Shown piece after piece: positions 42,394 to 51,428 of a stretch of 64,000 nucleotides of DNA. The DNA comes from Microbispora triticiradicis (GTDB taxonomy: Bacteria > Actinomycetota > Actinomycetes > Streptosporangiales > Streptosporangiaceae), in NCBI GenBank assembly GCA_003260025.2, contig QFZU02000192.1, positions 1-64,000 of the forward strand. The letters are read 5' to 3'. A model generated the notes under the pieces. The model was not told the DNA's origin. It saw nothing but the letters and a program-made list of their open reading frames with translations, and made no database searches. The position numbers and the translations under genes are program-made. Position 1 is the first letter of the stretch. Each line of letters opens with the position of its first letter.

Positions 42394-44303
42394 GCGGCCT
42401 CGAAGGCGGCTTCGGGAGCGGCTCGGACACCGGCGGAGGCGGCCTGCTCGACGCCGTGCTGGACCTCCGGGCGCCGGCCTTCGCGCTGCTGCACCGGCCG
42501 GAGGCGACCGGCCCGGGCCTGCTGGACGTCCTGATCGGCGAGGTCGCGCACCTGAGCGAACTCGCGGACATCCCGCTGCCGGAACAGGGGGAGCCGGGGG
42601 CGGGAGACCGCCACCACGCGCTCGTCGTCGTCCCCTACCGGCAGGTCCGGGAGCGTGGCTTCGCCTGCGCCGACGACGGCGCCCCGCTCATCGCGATGAC
42701 GGTGACGCGGCAGGCCACCCTGCCGGTCGGCGCGGCCCTGGACCGGATCCCCGACCTGCCCTTCGCGGTCTCCGGCGGGCACTTCGACGTGGACGACGAC
42801 GACTACGCCGAGCTCGTCCGCAGGGTCGTCAAGGAGGCGATCGGCGAGGGGGAGGGGGCGAACTTCGTCATCAAGCGGTCCTTCGTCGCCGACATCGGGA
42901 ACTACACGCCCGCCTCCGCCCTCTCCTTCTTCCGGCGGCTGCTGGAGGTCGAGTCGGGCGCGTACTGGACCTTCGTGGTCCACACCGGAGAGCGGACGTT
43001 CGTGGGCGCCACTCCGGAACGGCACGTGACGCTGCGGGACGGCGTCGCGACCATGAACCCGATCAGCGGCACGTACCGGTATCCGGAGTCCGGGCCGTCC
43101 CTGCACGGGGTGATGGACTTCCTCGCCGACCGCAAGGAGTCCGACGAGCTCTACATGGTCCTCGACGAGGAACTCAAGATGATGACGCGGATCTGCGAGC
43201 CGGGCGTCCGCGTGACGGGCCCTCGGCTCAAGGAGATGGCGCGGCTCGCGCACACCGAGTACTTCATCGAGGGCGACACCGCCTGGGACGTGCGCGACAT
43301 CCTCCGCGAGACGATGTTCGCCCCGACCGTCACCGGCAGCCCGGTGGAGAACGCCTGCCGGGTGATCGACCGGCACGAGCCGCACGGCCGGGGGTACTAC
43401 AGCGGAGTCGTCGCCCTGATCGGGCACGACGAGGCCGGCCGGCAGACCCTCGACTCCTCCATCCTCATCCGGACCGCCGACATCGACGACACCGGCCGGG
43501 CGCGCATCGGCGTCGGCGCCACACTCGTGCGCCACTCCGACCCGATGTCGGAGGTGGCGGAGACCCGGGCGAAGACCGCCGGCCTGCTCGCGGCGCTCGA
43601 CACCGGCGACAGCGGCAGGCTCAGGACCCGCCCGGAGGTCCGCGAGGCGCTGGAGCGGCGCAACGAGAACATCGCCGGTTTCTGGCTGGGCAGGCGCGGC
43701 TGCGGCACGGCCGCCCTGCCGCGGCTGGCCGGGGTGCGGGCGCTGGTCGTCGACGCCGAGGACACCTTCACGTCGATGCTGGACCACCAGATGCGCAGCC
43801 TGGGCATGGCGGTGACCGTGCGCCGCCACGACGAGAGGCCGTCGCTGGACGGGTACGACCTCGTGGTGCTGGGGCCCGGCCCCGGCGATCCCCGGGACGA
43901 CGCCCACCCCAAGATCGCTTATCTGAGGGCCGCCGCGGACGCCCTCCTCGCCGGGCGGCGCCCCTTCCTCGCCGTCTGCCTCAGCCACCAGGTCCTCTCC
44001 ACCCGGCTCGGCTTCCCGCTGCAGCGCCGCGACGTGCCCAACCAGGGGCTGCAGAAGGAGATCAGCCTGTTCGGCGCGCGGGAGCGCGTCGGGTTCTACA
44101 ACACGTTCGCCGCGCGCGCCGAGGCGGACCGTGCCGAGATCGACGGCCTCGGCACGGTCGAGATCTGCCGTGATCCGGCGACCGGCGAGGTACACGCGCT
44201 GCGCGGCCCGCGTTTCGCCTCGATCCAGTTCCACGCCGAGTCGGTGCTCACCGAGAACGGCCCCCGCATCCTGGGCTCTCTGATGGAGGGACTGCTGCCA
44301 TGA
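42390..44303 (+). CDS. phzE: Aminodeoxyisochorismate synthase PhzE
   Basis: A 637-residue fusion of an anthranilate synthase I-like domain (about 20-400; TPERHVTLRDGVATMNPISG, then GSPVENACRVIDRHEPHGRG) and a glutamine amidotransferase domain (about 440-637; catalytic Cys in LAVCLSHQVLS, His-Glu in FHAESVL). It makes 2-amino-2-deoxyisochorismate from chorismate and glutamine. GTG start overlaps the phzD stop. Confidence 0.97.
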   Translation: MSGLEGGFGSGSDTGGGGLLDAVLDLRAPAFALLHRPEATGPGLLDVLIGEVAHLSELADIPLPEQGEPGAGDRHHALVVVPYRQVRERGFACADDGAPLIAMTVTRQATLPVGAALDRIPDLPFAVSGGHFDVDDDDYAELVRRVVKEAIGEGEGANFVIKRSFVADIGNYTPASALSFFRRLLEVESGAYWTFVVHTGERTFVGATPERHVTLRDGVATMNPISGTYRYPESGPSLHGVMDFLADRKESDELYMVLDEELKMMTRICEPGVRVTGPRLKEMARLAHTEYFIEGDTAWDVRDILRETMFAPTVTGSPVENACRVIDRHEPHGRGYYSGVVALIGHDEAGRQTLDSSILIRTADIDDTGRARIGVGATLVRHSDPMSEVAETRAKTAGLLAALDTGDSGRLRTRPEVREALERRNENIAGFWLGRRGCGTAALPRLAGVRALVVDAEDTFTSMLDHQMRSLGMAVTVRRHDERPSLDGYDLVVLGPGPGDPRDDAHPKIAYLRAAADALLAGRRPFLAVCLSHQVLSTRLGFPLQRRDVPNQGLQKEISLFGARERVGFYNTFAARAEADRAEIDGLGTVEICRDPATGEVHALRGPRFASIQFHAESVLTENGPRILGSLMEGLLP

Positions 44304-45169
44304 CGGTCACCGGCCAGTCCGTGCTGGAAGGGGCGCGTCCGTACGTGGTCGTCGACGCGTTCACCGACACGCCGCTGCAGGGCAACCCGGTCGCGGTCTT
44401 CTTCGAGGCCGAGGACCTCTCCGCCGAACGCATGCAGCGCATCGCCAGGGAGATGAACCTGTCGGAGGTCACCTTCGTCCTCCCGGCCCGGGAGGGGGGC
44501 GACGCCCGCATCCGCATCTTCACGCCGGTGAACGAGCTGCCGTTCGCCGGGCATCCGCTCCTCGGCACCGCCATCGCGCTGGGCGAGGGGCGCAGGGAGG
44601 ACCGGCTCCGGCTGGAGACGGCGATGGGGGTCATCGCCTTCGACCTGGAGCGCGTGGACGGGAGGGTCGTCGCCGCGGAGATGGGGCAGCCCGTCCCGAC
44701 GTGGGAGGAGTTCGACCGCGCCGGCGAACTCCTCGCCGCGCTCGGCCTGACCTCCTCCACGCTGCCCGTCGTGATCTACCACAACGGTCCCCGGCACGTG
44801 TACGTCGGGCTGGAGAGCATCGCCGCGCTGTCCCGGGTCGACCCCGACCAGCGCGCGCTGGCCGCCTTCCCCGACATGGCGACCAACTGCTTCGCCGGTT
44901 CCGGCCCGACCTGGCGCAGCCGGATGTTCTCGCCCGCCTACGGCGTGGCCGAGGACGCGGCCACGGGGTCGGCGGCCGGTCCGCTGGCCGTCCACCTCGC
45001 CCGGCACGGGCAGATCGGGTTCGGGCAGTGGATCGACATCCACCAGGGCGTCGAGATGGGCCGCCCCTCGCTCATGCGGGCCCGCGCCGACGGCGCCCCG
45101 GAAGCCGTCACGTCCGTACGGGTCGGCGGTTCGGCCGTGACCGTCGCCCGCGGCGTGATCTACGCCTGA
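44300..45169 (+). CDS. phzF: trans-2,3-dihydro-3-hydroxyanthranilate isomerase PhzF
   Basis: A 289-residue DAP-epimerase-fold enzyme that isomerises 2,3-dihydro-3-hydroxyanthranilate to the ketone used in phenazine ring assembly. Seen: YVVVDAFTDTPLQGNPVAV, catalytic Glu56 in MNLSEVTFV, FTPVNELPFAGHPLLGTA and EDAATGSAAGPLA. Starts by ATGA overlap with phzE. Confidence 0.96.
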   Translation: MTVTGQSVLEGARPYVVVDAFTDTPLQGNPVAVFFEAEDLSAERMQRIAREMNLSEVTFVLPAREGGDARIRIFTPVNELPFAGHPLLGTAIALGEGRREDRLRLETAMGVIAFDLERVDGRVVAAEMGQPVPTWEEFDRAGELLAALGLTSSTLPVVIYHNGPRHVYVGLESIAALSRVDPDQRALAAFPDMATNCFAGSGPTWRSRMFSPAYGVAEDAATGSAAGPLAVHLARHGQIGFGQWIDIHQGVEMGRPSLMRARADGAPEAVTSVRVGGSAVTVARGVIYA

Positions 45170-45272
45170 ACGGCGCGGACCCGCCGGCGGATCGCCCGCG
45201 CGGCCGGGTCCGCGCCCCGTCCTCGCCATGCGGCCAGGGCCGCCCGTACCCCCACACAGCCCGGAGGCGACA

Positions 45273-45908
45273 GTGAGCAGCAGGTTCGAGAGTCTGACCG
45301 GCGCCATCGACCCGGCGTTCCCCGAGTACGACACGCCGCCGGCCGAGCCGATGGTCCTGGCCCGGCAGTGGATCGCGTCGGCGGTGGAGGAGGGGGTGCG
45401 GGAGCCGCTGGCCCTCGCCCTCGCGACCGCCGACCGCGGCGGCCGGGCCTCCTCCCGCATGGTCGCCGTCATCGACGTGAGCGATCGGGGTCTGGTCTTC
45501 ACCAGCCACAGCTCCAGCCGGAAGGGCCGGGAGATCGCCGAGACCGGCTGGGGCTCGGGCCTGCTCTACTGGCGCGAGACCGCGCGGCAACTGATCTTCT
45601 CCGGTCCCGTGGTCATGCTGCCCGAGCCCGAGGCGGAGCGGCTGTGGAAGGCGCGGCCGGTGCCGCTGCACGCGATGTCGGCGGTCTCGCGGCAGAGCGA
45701 ACCCCTGGAGGACGTCGCCGGGCTCAGGGCGGAGGCGGAGCGCCTGGCGTCGTACGGAACCCCCCTGCCCCGCCCGGCGCGGTTCGCCGGATACCGCCTG
45801 GAGCCCGCCGCCGTGGAGTTCTGGTCGGCCGACGCCGACCGGCTGCACCGGCGGCTGCGTTACGACCGGGATTCCTCCGGTTGGCACATCTCACGGCTAC
45901 AGCCGTGA
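45273..45908 (+). CDS. phzG: FMN-dependent phenazine oxidase PhzG
   Basis: A 211-residue pyridoxamine-phosphate-oxidase-fold flavoenzyme that oxidises dihydrophenazine intermediates toward phenazine-carboxylic acids. Seen: FMN segments SSRMVAVIDVSDRGLVF and TSHSSSRKGREIAE, and the C-terminal WHISRLQP, as in PNPOx proteins. GTG at 45273 with GGAGG upstream is preferred to an earlier start. 103 nt after phzF. Confidence 0.94.
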   Translation: MSSRFESLTGAIDPAFPEYDTPPAEPMVLARQWIASAVEEGVREPLALALATADRGGRASSRMVAVIDVSDRGLVFTSHSSSRKGREIAETGWGSGLLYWRETARQLIFSGPVVMLPEPEAERLWKARPVPLHAMSAVSRQSEPLEDVAGLRAEAERLASYGTPLPRPARFAGYRLEPAAVEFWSADADRLHRRLRYDRDSSGWHISRLQP

Positions 45909-45949
45909 CCCCCTCCCCACAGGGACAGGAAACACGAAGGAGTGCGACC

Positions 45950-47635
45950 TTGACCGACTCGATAACGACCGGCCCCATAACGACCGACAAGAGCACGACC
46001 GATCAGAGCACGAACGAGCCGGGCACGACCGACTTCGACGCGATCGTCGTCGGCGCCGGCTTCGCCGGCATCTACATGCTGCACAGGCTCCGCAACGAAC
46101 TCGGCTTACGGGTGCGGGCCTTCGACCGCGCCGGCGGCGTGGGCGGCACGTGGTACTGGAACCGCTACCCCGGCGCCATGTCGGACGTCGAGGGCTTCGT
46201 CTACCGCTACTCCTTCGACAAGGAGATGCTCCAGGAGTGGAACTGGACCACCAAGTACACCCCCCAGCGTGAGCTCCTCGCCTACCTGGAGGCGGTCGTC
46301 GAGAAGCACGGGCTGGGCGAGGACATCCAGCTCAACACCGGCGTCGAGAGCGCGGTCTTCGACGAGTCCCGGGGCGTCTGGACCATCGGCACCGACACCG
46401 GTGAGACCTTCACCACGCGGTACCTGGTCACCGCGCTCGGGCCGCTGTCGACGGCGAACATCCCCGACATCGAGGGCCGCGAGCGCTTCCGGGGCAGGAT
46501 CGTCCACACCGGCGCCTGGCCCGACGACCTCAGCATCGACGGCAAGCGCGTCGGCGTCGTCGGCACTGGGTCCACCGGCACCCAGTTCGTCTGCGCCGCC
46601 GCCAAGGTGGCCGGGCATCTGACGGTGTTCCAGCGTTCGGCGCAGTACTGCGTCCCGTCCGGCCACGGCCCGGTCACCGACGAGTACGTCGCGGAGGTGC
46701 GGGCCGGCTACGACCTCATCTGGGACCAGGTGCGCGGCTCCCGCGTCGCCTGCGGGTTCGAGGAGAGCGAGGTCCCCGCGATGAGCGTCTCCGAGGAGGA
46801 GCGCCGGCGCGTGTTCCAGGAGTACTGGGACAAGGGGAACGGCTTCCGCTTCATGTTCGGCACCTTCTCCGACATCGTGACCGATCCGGCGGCCAACGAG
46901 GCCGCCGCGGAGTTCATCCGGTCGAAGATCAGGGAGATCGTGAAGGACCCGGAGACGGCGCGCAAGCTGACGCCGACCGACCTCTACGCCAAGCGCCCCA
47001 TCTGCAACCCCGACTACTACGAGAACTTCAACCGCGACAACGTCACGCTGGTCAGCATCAAGGAGAACCCGATCAGGGAGATCACCCCCAACGGGGTCGT
47101 CACCGAGGACGGCGTGGAGCACGAACTCGACGTCCTGGTCTTCGCGACGGGCTTCGACGCCGTGGACGGCAGCTACAAGCGGATGGACATCCGCGGCCGG
47201 GGCGGCGTGACGATCCGGGAGCACTGGGAGGACGGCCCCACCGGCTACCTCGGCGTCGCCACCCACGGCTTCCCCAACCTGTTCATGGTCCTCGGGCCGA
47301 ACAGCGCCTTCAGCAACCTGCCGCCGGGCATCGAGACCCAGGTCGAGTGGATCGCGGGCCTGATCCGCACGGCTGAGAAGAACGGCACGACCGTGATCGA
47401 GGCCACCGCGAGCGCCGAGGACGCGTGGACCGAGACCTGCCGGGAACTCGCGGCGTACACGCTCTTCCCCAAGGTCGCCTCGTGGATCTTCGGCGCCAAC
47501 ATCCCCGGCAAGAAGAACACGGTCATGTTCTACTTCGCCGGGCTGGGGTCCTACCGGGCCAAGCTGAGCGAGGTGGCGGAGGCGGGGTACGAGGGATTCG
47601 ACCTGCAGGCCAGTCCCTCGCTGACGCCGGCCTGA
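45950..47635 (+). CDS. Baeyer-Villiger-type flavin monooxygenase
   Basis: A 561-residue FAD/NADPH monooxygenase. Type I BVMO signature FxGxxxHxxxW is exact (Phe180 to Trp190: FRGRIVHTGAW), with GAGFAG FAD motif (35-40) and a second Rossmann VGTGSTGTQ. The first 28 residues are a Thr/Ser-rich low-complexity lead. TTG start with AAGGAG 8 nt upstream, 41 nt after phzG, so co-transcribed with the phenazine genes. It may modify a ketone or ring of the phenazine product. Codon 53 is TTA (46106-46108). Confidence 0.92.
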   Translation: MTDSITTGPITTDKSTTDQSTNEPGTTDFDAIVVGAGFAGIYMLHRLRNELGLRVRAFDRAGGVGGTWYWNRYPGAMSDVEGFVYRYSFDKEMLQEWNWTTKYTPQRELLAYLEAVVEKHGLGEDIQLNTGVESAVFDESRGVWTIGTDTGETFTTRYLVTALGPLSTANIPDIEGRERFRGRIVHTGAWPDDLSIDGKRVGVVGTGSTGTQFVCAAAKVAGHLTVFQRSAQYCVPSGHGPVTDEYVAEVRAGYDLIWDQVRGSRVACGFEESEVPAMSVSEEERRRVFQEYWDKGNGFRFMFGTFSDIVTDPAANEAAAEFIRSKIREIVKDPETARKLTPTDLYAKRPICNPDYYENFNRDNVTLVSIKENPIREITPNGVVTEDGVEHELDVLVFATGFDAVDGSYKRMDIRGRGGVTIREHWEDGPTGYLGVATHGFPNLFMVLGPNSAFSNLPPGIETQVEWIAGLIRTAEKNGTTVIEATASAEDAWTETCRELAAYTLFPKVASWIFGANIPGKKNTVMFYFAGLGSYRAKLSEVAEAGYEGFDLQASPSLTPA

Positions 47636-47668
47636 GACCGCGCGGGGGCGTGCCCCGCGCCGACATAC

Positions 47669-47705
47669 GAGGGTCCGGACGGCCGGGAAGGCCGTCCGGA
47701 CCCTC
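47669..47705 (+). terminator. Terminator of the phenazine core operon
   Basis: A perfect 16-bp stem GAGGGTCCGGACGGCC with its complement and a 5-nt GGGAA loop, 33 nt past the BVMO stop codon. Confidence 0.85.
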
Positions 47706-47803
47706 CGCGTCCGCTTGAGATAAGCGGCATTTCCTGCTCTCCGGACGAGATATTCAGTGAGGAGTTCTCGTGTTCGAGGCCCGCGATTGTTTAACAAAGA
47801 GGC

Positions 47804-47834
47804 TTGACTCTAATGGTTCATTGTCGGATACGAT
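47804..47834 (+). promoter_or_regulatory. Promoter of a leaderless ABM gene
   Basis: TTGACT (47804-47809) and TACGAT (47829-47834) are 19 nt apart, and the ATG begins 6 nt after the -10 hexamer. Transcription would start at or within a nucleotide of the start codon, and no ribosome site is present. Confidence 0.5.
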
Positions 47835-47840
47835 GAAGTC

Positions 47841-48167
47841 ATGACTGAGACCGTGATTCGCGTCGACGACCAAGTCGCAACCTTCATCAACATCTTCGAC
47901 GTCGACCCCTCGAAGCAGCAGGAACTAATCGCCATTCTGAACGAGGGCACCGAGAAGGTCATGCAGCACCGGCCCGGCTTCGTCTCGGTGAACATTCTCG
48001 CCAGCGCGGACGGCACCCGCGTCGTGAACCTCGCCCAGTGGCGCAGTGTCGACGACATCAAGGCGACCATGGGCGACCCCGAGGCGCAGGCCATCGCGAA
48101 GCGGACGGCGGAGATCGCCAAGGCGGCTCCGGCGCCCTACAAGGTCATCTCCGTCCATCACGCCTGA
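47841..48167 (+). CDS. Antibiotic biosynthesis monooxygenase (ABM) domain protein
   Basis: A 108-residue ABM-fold protein (ferredoxin-like small monooxygenase/decarboxylase family). Seen: ATFINIFDVDPSKQQELIAI, RPGFVSVNILASADGTRVVN and AQWRSVDDIKA. Such proteins oxidise phenolic or quinoid rings without cofactor. It has its own promoter after the terminator of the phz operon, and may work on the phenazine ring. Confidence 0.9.
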   Translation: MTETVIRVDDQVATFINIFDVDPSKQQELIAILNEGTEKVMQHRPGFVSVNILASADGTRVVNLAQWRSVDDIKATMGDPEAQAIAKRTAEIAKAAPAPYKVISVHHA

Positions 48168-48359
48168 CCAGGCACTCCGCGGCAACCCACAAGCGGGTCC
48201 GGGCCCCATGCGACACACTCCGTCCGCCTCTCGGCATCGGCGGACGGACGTCGCCCGCGCATCCCCCAGAGCGGGCGGTGTCCGGGGCCCGGCCCTGACC
48301 GCACCGCCCACCCGAAGGTGACGAAGAGTAGCCACCCCCGGCCCAGGGAGCGCGACGCC

Positions 48360-49577
48360 ATGACGACTGCCAACACCGCCGACATCGTGATCGCGGGCGC
48401 GGGGATAGGAGGGCTGGCCGCCGCGCTCGCCCTGCACGCCAAGGGGATCCACGCGGTCGTGCTGGAGGCCGCGCCCGAACTCGCGCCGCTCGGAGTGGGA
48501 ATCAACATCCAGCCGGCCGCGATCGGCATACTGACCGAGCTCGGGCTCGGCGAGACGCTGGCGGCCACCGGCATCCGCACCCGCGAGCACCGCTACCTCG
48601 ACCACAAGGGCACCACGCTGTGGACCGAGCCCCGGGGCGTCGACGCCGGCCACGAGCACCCCCAGTACTCCATCCACCGCGGCGAGCTGCAGATGCTCCT
48701 GCTCGCGGCCGTACGGGACCGGCTCGGCCCCGGCGCGGTGCGCACCGGGCTCCGCGTCATCTGCTTCCACCAGACCCCCTCCGGCGTCCGCGTCCTCGCG
48801 CACGACGAGAGCGGGGGAGCGGTCGAGATTCAGGCCGCCGCGCTGGTCGGCGCCGACGGGCTGCGCTCCGCCGTGCGGTCCCAGCTCCACCCCGACCGCG
48901 TCCCGCTGTCGCCCGCAGGGGTCGACATGTGGCGTGGCCTGTCCGAACTGGACGAGTTCCTCGACGGGCGGACGATGATCCTGGCCAACGACGAGCAGGC
49001 CACCCGGCTGATCGCCTATCCGGTCTCCCGGCGCCACGCGGAGCGCGGCAAGGCGCTGGTGAACTGGGTCTGCCTGGTCGCGGCCCCGTCGAAGAGCCTG
49101 GCCGGCGACGCGGGCTGGAACCGCCCGGGACGGATCGAGGAGGTGCTGCCCCACCTCGCCGACTGGGACTTCGACTGGCTGCACCTGCCCGCGATGCTCG
49201 CCCGCAGCCCCCGCATCCTGCGCTACCCGATGGTCGACCGCGACCCCCTGCCGCACTGGGGAGAGGGCCGGGTGACCCTGCTCGGCGACGCCGCCCACCT
49301 GATGTACCCGATCGGCGCCAACGGCGCCTCGCAGGCCGTCATCGACGCCGCCACGCTCGCCGCCGAGCTCGCGGAAGGCGACGACGTGGCCACCGCCCTG
49401 CTGCGGTACGAGGCCGCCAGGCGCCCCGCCACGACCGCCATCATCCTCGCCAACCGGAACATGGACGGCGCGGAGCGCGGCATCGCCGGTCGTCCCGGCC
49501 ACGACAAGACCGCCGAACTCGCGACCATCACGCACCGCTACCGAGTGGTGGTGGAGCGGCGACAGCCGCTCACCTGA
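48360..49577 (+). CDS. PhzS-like FAD-dependent aromatic hydroxylase
   Basis: A 405-residue group A flavin monooxygenase close in length to PhzS (402), which decarboxylates and hydroxylates phenazine-1-carboxylate derivatives. Seen: IVIAGAGIGGLAAALALH, YSIHRGELQMLLL and GDAAHLMYPIGANGASQAV. ATG at 48360 with AGGGAG upstream. In the phenazine cluster it is the best candidate for ring hydroxylation. Confidence 0.9.
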   Translation: MTTANTADIVIAGAGIGGLAAALALHAKGIHAVVLEAAPELAPLGVGINIQPAAIGILTELGLGETLAATGIRTREHRYLDHKGTTLWTEPRGVDAGHEHPQYSIHRGELQMLLLAAVRDRLGPGAVRTGLRVICFHQTPSGVRVLAHDESGGAVEIQAAALVGADGLRSAVRSQLHPDRVPLSPAGVDMWRGLSELDEFLDGRTMILANDEQATRLIAYPVSRRHAERGKALVNWVCLVAAPSKSLAGDAGWNRPGRIEEVLPHLADWDFDWLHLPAMLARSPRILRYPMVDRDPLPHWGEGRVTLLGDAAHLMYPIGANGASQAVIDAATLAAELAEGDDVATALLRYEAARRPATTAIILANRNMDGAERGIAGRPGHDKTAELATITHRYRVVVERRQPLT

Positions 49578-49579
49578 GC

Positions 49580-49628
49580 GGATGGACCGCCCGGCCGGTA
49601 GCCGCACTTATCGCCGGGCGGTCCATCC
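49580..49628 (+). terminator. Terminator after the PhzS-like gene
   Basis: A perfect 16-bp stem (GGATGGACCGCCCGGC with its complement) with a 17-nt loop starts 3 nt past the stop codon. Confidence 0.8.
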
Positions 49629-49967
49629 TGGCAGGCGTGACCCGCGTGGAAGGCCGTCGGCGGGAAAATCCGTCCGAGAACGTGGCCGATGAATGGCAGG
49701 ACCACGCCGCGAGAAAATGGCACGCAAATCGGAATCGACCGCCCCGCGGACGCGATTCTCGATTCACCGGGCATGAAGCGTCGAGACATCCTGACAATGC
49801 GTTTACAGAATGTCTTCGGTAGGCCTGGTTACCGGGCTTCGCCGGTTACGGGTGCGGCATCGGACGCCGGACGTCAACGTGGAAACGGCCTCCCGCCGGG
49901 TCATGTCTGCGGTCCTCGTCCTTAAGACGAATCGCGGCGCGGAAAGGTGACACGCGGCGGCCGTGCG
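49629..49967. other. Intergenic gap
   Basis: About 340 nt between convergent genes. No intact gene, tRNA or repeat was found; it ends at the hairpin that terminates the minus-strand reductase gene. Confidence 0.5.
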
Positions 49968-49997
49968 GGCGGTGTCCGCCGGTGGGCGGACACCGCC
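49968..49997 (-). terminator. Terminator after the FMN reductase gene
   Basis: A perfect 13-bp stem GGCGGTGTCCGCC/GGCGGACACCGCC with a 4-nt GGTG loop, 31 nt past the stop codon on the minus strand. Confidence 0.8.
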
Positions 49998-50028
49998 TCT
50001 CACGACAGGCCGCCGGGCGGCCGGTGCC

Positions 50029-50742
50029 TCACCGCGTACGGGCCGCCGCGCCGCTGCGCGCCGCACGGCCCGCCAGCTCCGACACGGCGGTCCGGGCCGT
50101 GGCCAGCGAGTCCGCCGCCAGGGGCTTGAAGCGGGCCAGGGCGGGCACGTCGGACGCCCTGGTCATCTCCGCGCCGACGAAGCAGAGGTTCTCCGGGGCC
50201 ACTCCCAGGTCGGTGAAGTACGCCCTCAGGTAGGGCGTCTGGAAGTCGAAGTCCTCCCGTGGCGTGCCCGGGGCGTAGCACCCGCCGTGGGCGGTGACCA
50301 CCACCACGTTCGTCCTCCGGAGGAGGTGGTCTCCCGTGCCGGCGTCGAGGAAGGCCCCCGGGAAGGTCACCCGGTCGATCCAGGCCTTGAGGGACGCGGG
50401 CACGGAGTAGTTGTACATCGGGACGCCGACCAGCACCGTCTCCGCGGCACGCATCTCCGCGATCAGCGGCAGGGTCAGCGCCCACTCACGCTCCTCGGCG
50501 GGGCCCTCGGTCATCTCCGCCACCTCCGGCAGCGCGACCGGGCCCCTTCTCTCCACCCGGATGCCGAGGGAGACGAAGGCCGGGGACACCAGCGGGACCG
50601 GTTCGGCCGCGAGGTCGCGGTACCGGTACCCCGCGCTCCCGTGCAGACACCGCCAGGTGTCGGCGTACAGTGCCGTCAACTGCCTGGTGACCGAGTCGCC
50701 GTGGTCGCTGGCGCTGGAGTCCAGGTGAAGCAGGGACGTCAC
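50029..50742 (-). CDS. FMN-dependent azo/quinone reductase-like protein
   Basis: A 237-residue flavodoxin-fold oxidoreductase of the AzoR group. Seen: LHLDSSASDHGDSVTRQL phosphate loop, VPMYNYSVPASLKAWIDRV (the MYNF-like motif), VVVTAHGGCY. It reduces quinones or azo dyes with NAD(P)H and could detoxify or redox-cycle phenazines. GTG at 50742 with AGGAGG; 129 nt after the MarR gene. Confidence 0.88.
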   Translation of the reverse strand: MTSLLHLDSSASDHGDSVTRQLTALYADTWRCLHGSAGYRYRDLAAEPVPLVSPAFVSLGIRVERRGPVALPEVAEMTEGPAEEREWALTLPLIAEMRAAETVLVGVPMYNYSVPASLKAWIDRVTFPGAFLDAGTGDHLLRRTNVVVVTAHGGCYAPGTPREDFDFQTPYLRAYFTDLGVAPENLCFVGAEMTRASDVPALARFKPLAADSLATARTAVSELAGRAARSGAAARTR

Positions 50743-50871
50743 AGGCTCACCTCCTGTCGCTGCGCGTGCATCGCGCACTCCCTTCCCGATACTTTCCGTC
50801 ACACACCTATGACGTTCCGTAGTCGACAGAGGTGACAGGGGCGTATCGGTGGGGCCGGAGAGCGGCACGGG

Positions 50872-51342
50872 TCACTGGTGAGGGCGGCCGGTGAGGAGGG
50901 TCGTCACCTCCCGGGCCCGCGCGTTGAGGCGTCCGACGAACTCGGTGAGCATCTCCAGTTGGCCGTCGTCGTAGCCGTCGACCACCGCGAGGAACTCCGT
51001 CTCGATCCTGGAGAAGATCTCCGTCAGCGCCGCCTCGTGCCGCCCCGTCGACCGGATCAGCACCCTGCGGCGGTCGAGGGGGTCGCGGTGGCGCTCGACG
51101 AAGCCACCGCGTTCGAGCCGGTCGATCAGCGCGGTGACGGCCGAGGTGCTGAGGCCGGTCGACTCGGCGAGCCGCCCCGCGGTGAGCTCCGGCTCGTGGC
51201 GGGCGAGGTCCAGGCACTTCAGGTCGGTCGGCCCGAGCCCGAACCGGTCCGCGATGGCCTGGTGCAGCGCCAGGCCGCGACCGGCGTTCTCGCGCATCGC
51301 GTCCATGAGGGATCGCAGCGCTTCGGATCGATGCCTTGACAC
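50872..51342 (-). CDS. MarR-family regulator
   Basis: A 156-residue winged-helix MarR protein (LAESTGLSTSAVTALIDRLE; GGFVERHRDPLDRRRVLI). GTG with GGAG upstream. Divergent from an aromatic hydroxylase gene with a perfect palindrome in between, and upstream of the reductase gene. MarR proteins usually release DNA on binding phenolic compounds, so a phenazine-like ligand is a reasonable guess. Confidence 0.92.
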   Translation of the reverse strand: MSRHRSEALRSLMDAMRENAGRGLALHQAIADRFGLGPTDLKCLDLARHEPELTAGRLAESTGLSTSAVTALIDRLERGGFVERHRDPLDRRRVLIRSTGRHEAALTEIFSRIETEFLAVVDGYDDGQLEMLTEFVGRLNARAREVTTLLTGRPHQ

Positions 51343-51368
51343 GGACGCTCCATCCGGCTGAAGTAGAT

Positions 51369-51386
51369 ATCTCGATGAATCGAGAT
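51369..51386. promoter_or_regulatory. MarR operator palindrome
   Basis: A perfect inverted repeat ATCTCGAT-GA-ATCGAGAT (8-bp arms) in the 86-nt gap between the divergent marR and hydroxylase genes. Size and position are typical for a MarR dimer site, so both genes are probably repressed together. Confidence 0.75.
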
Positions 51387-51428
51387 TTCCTATCGGTCGA
51401 ACGAATTCTATCTGTCAGGGAGCGGAGC

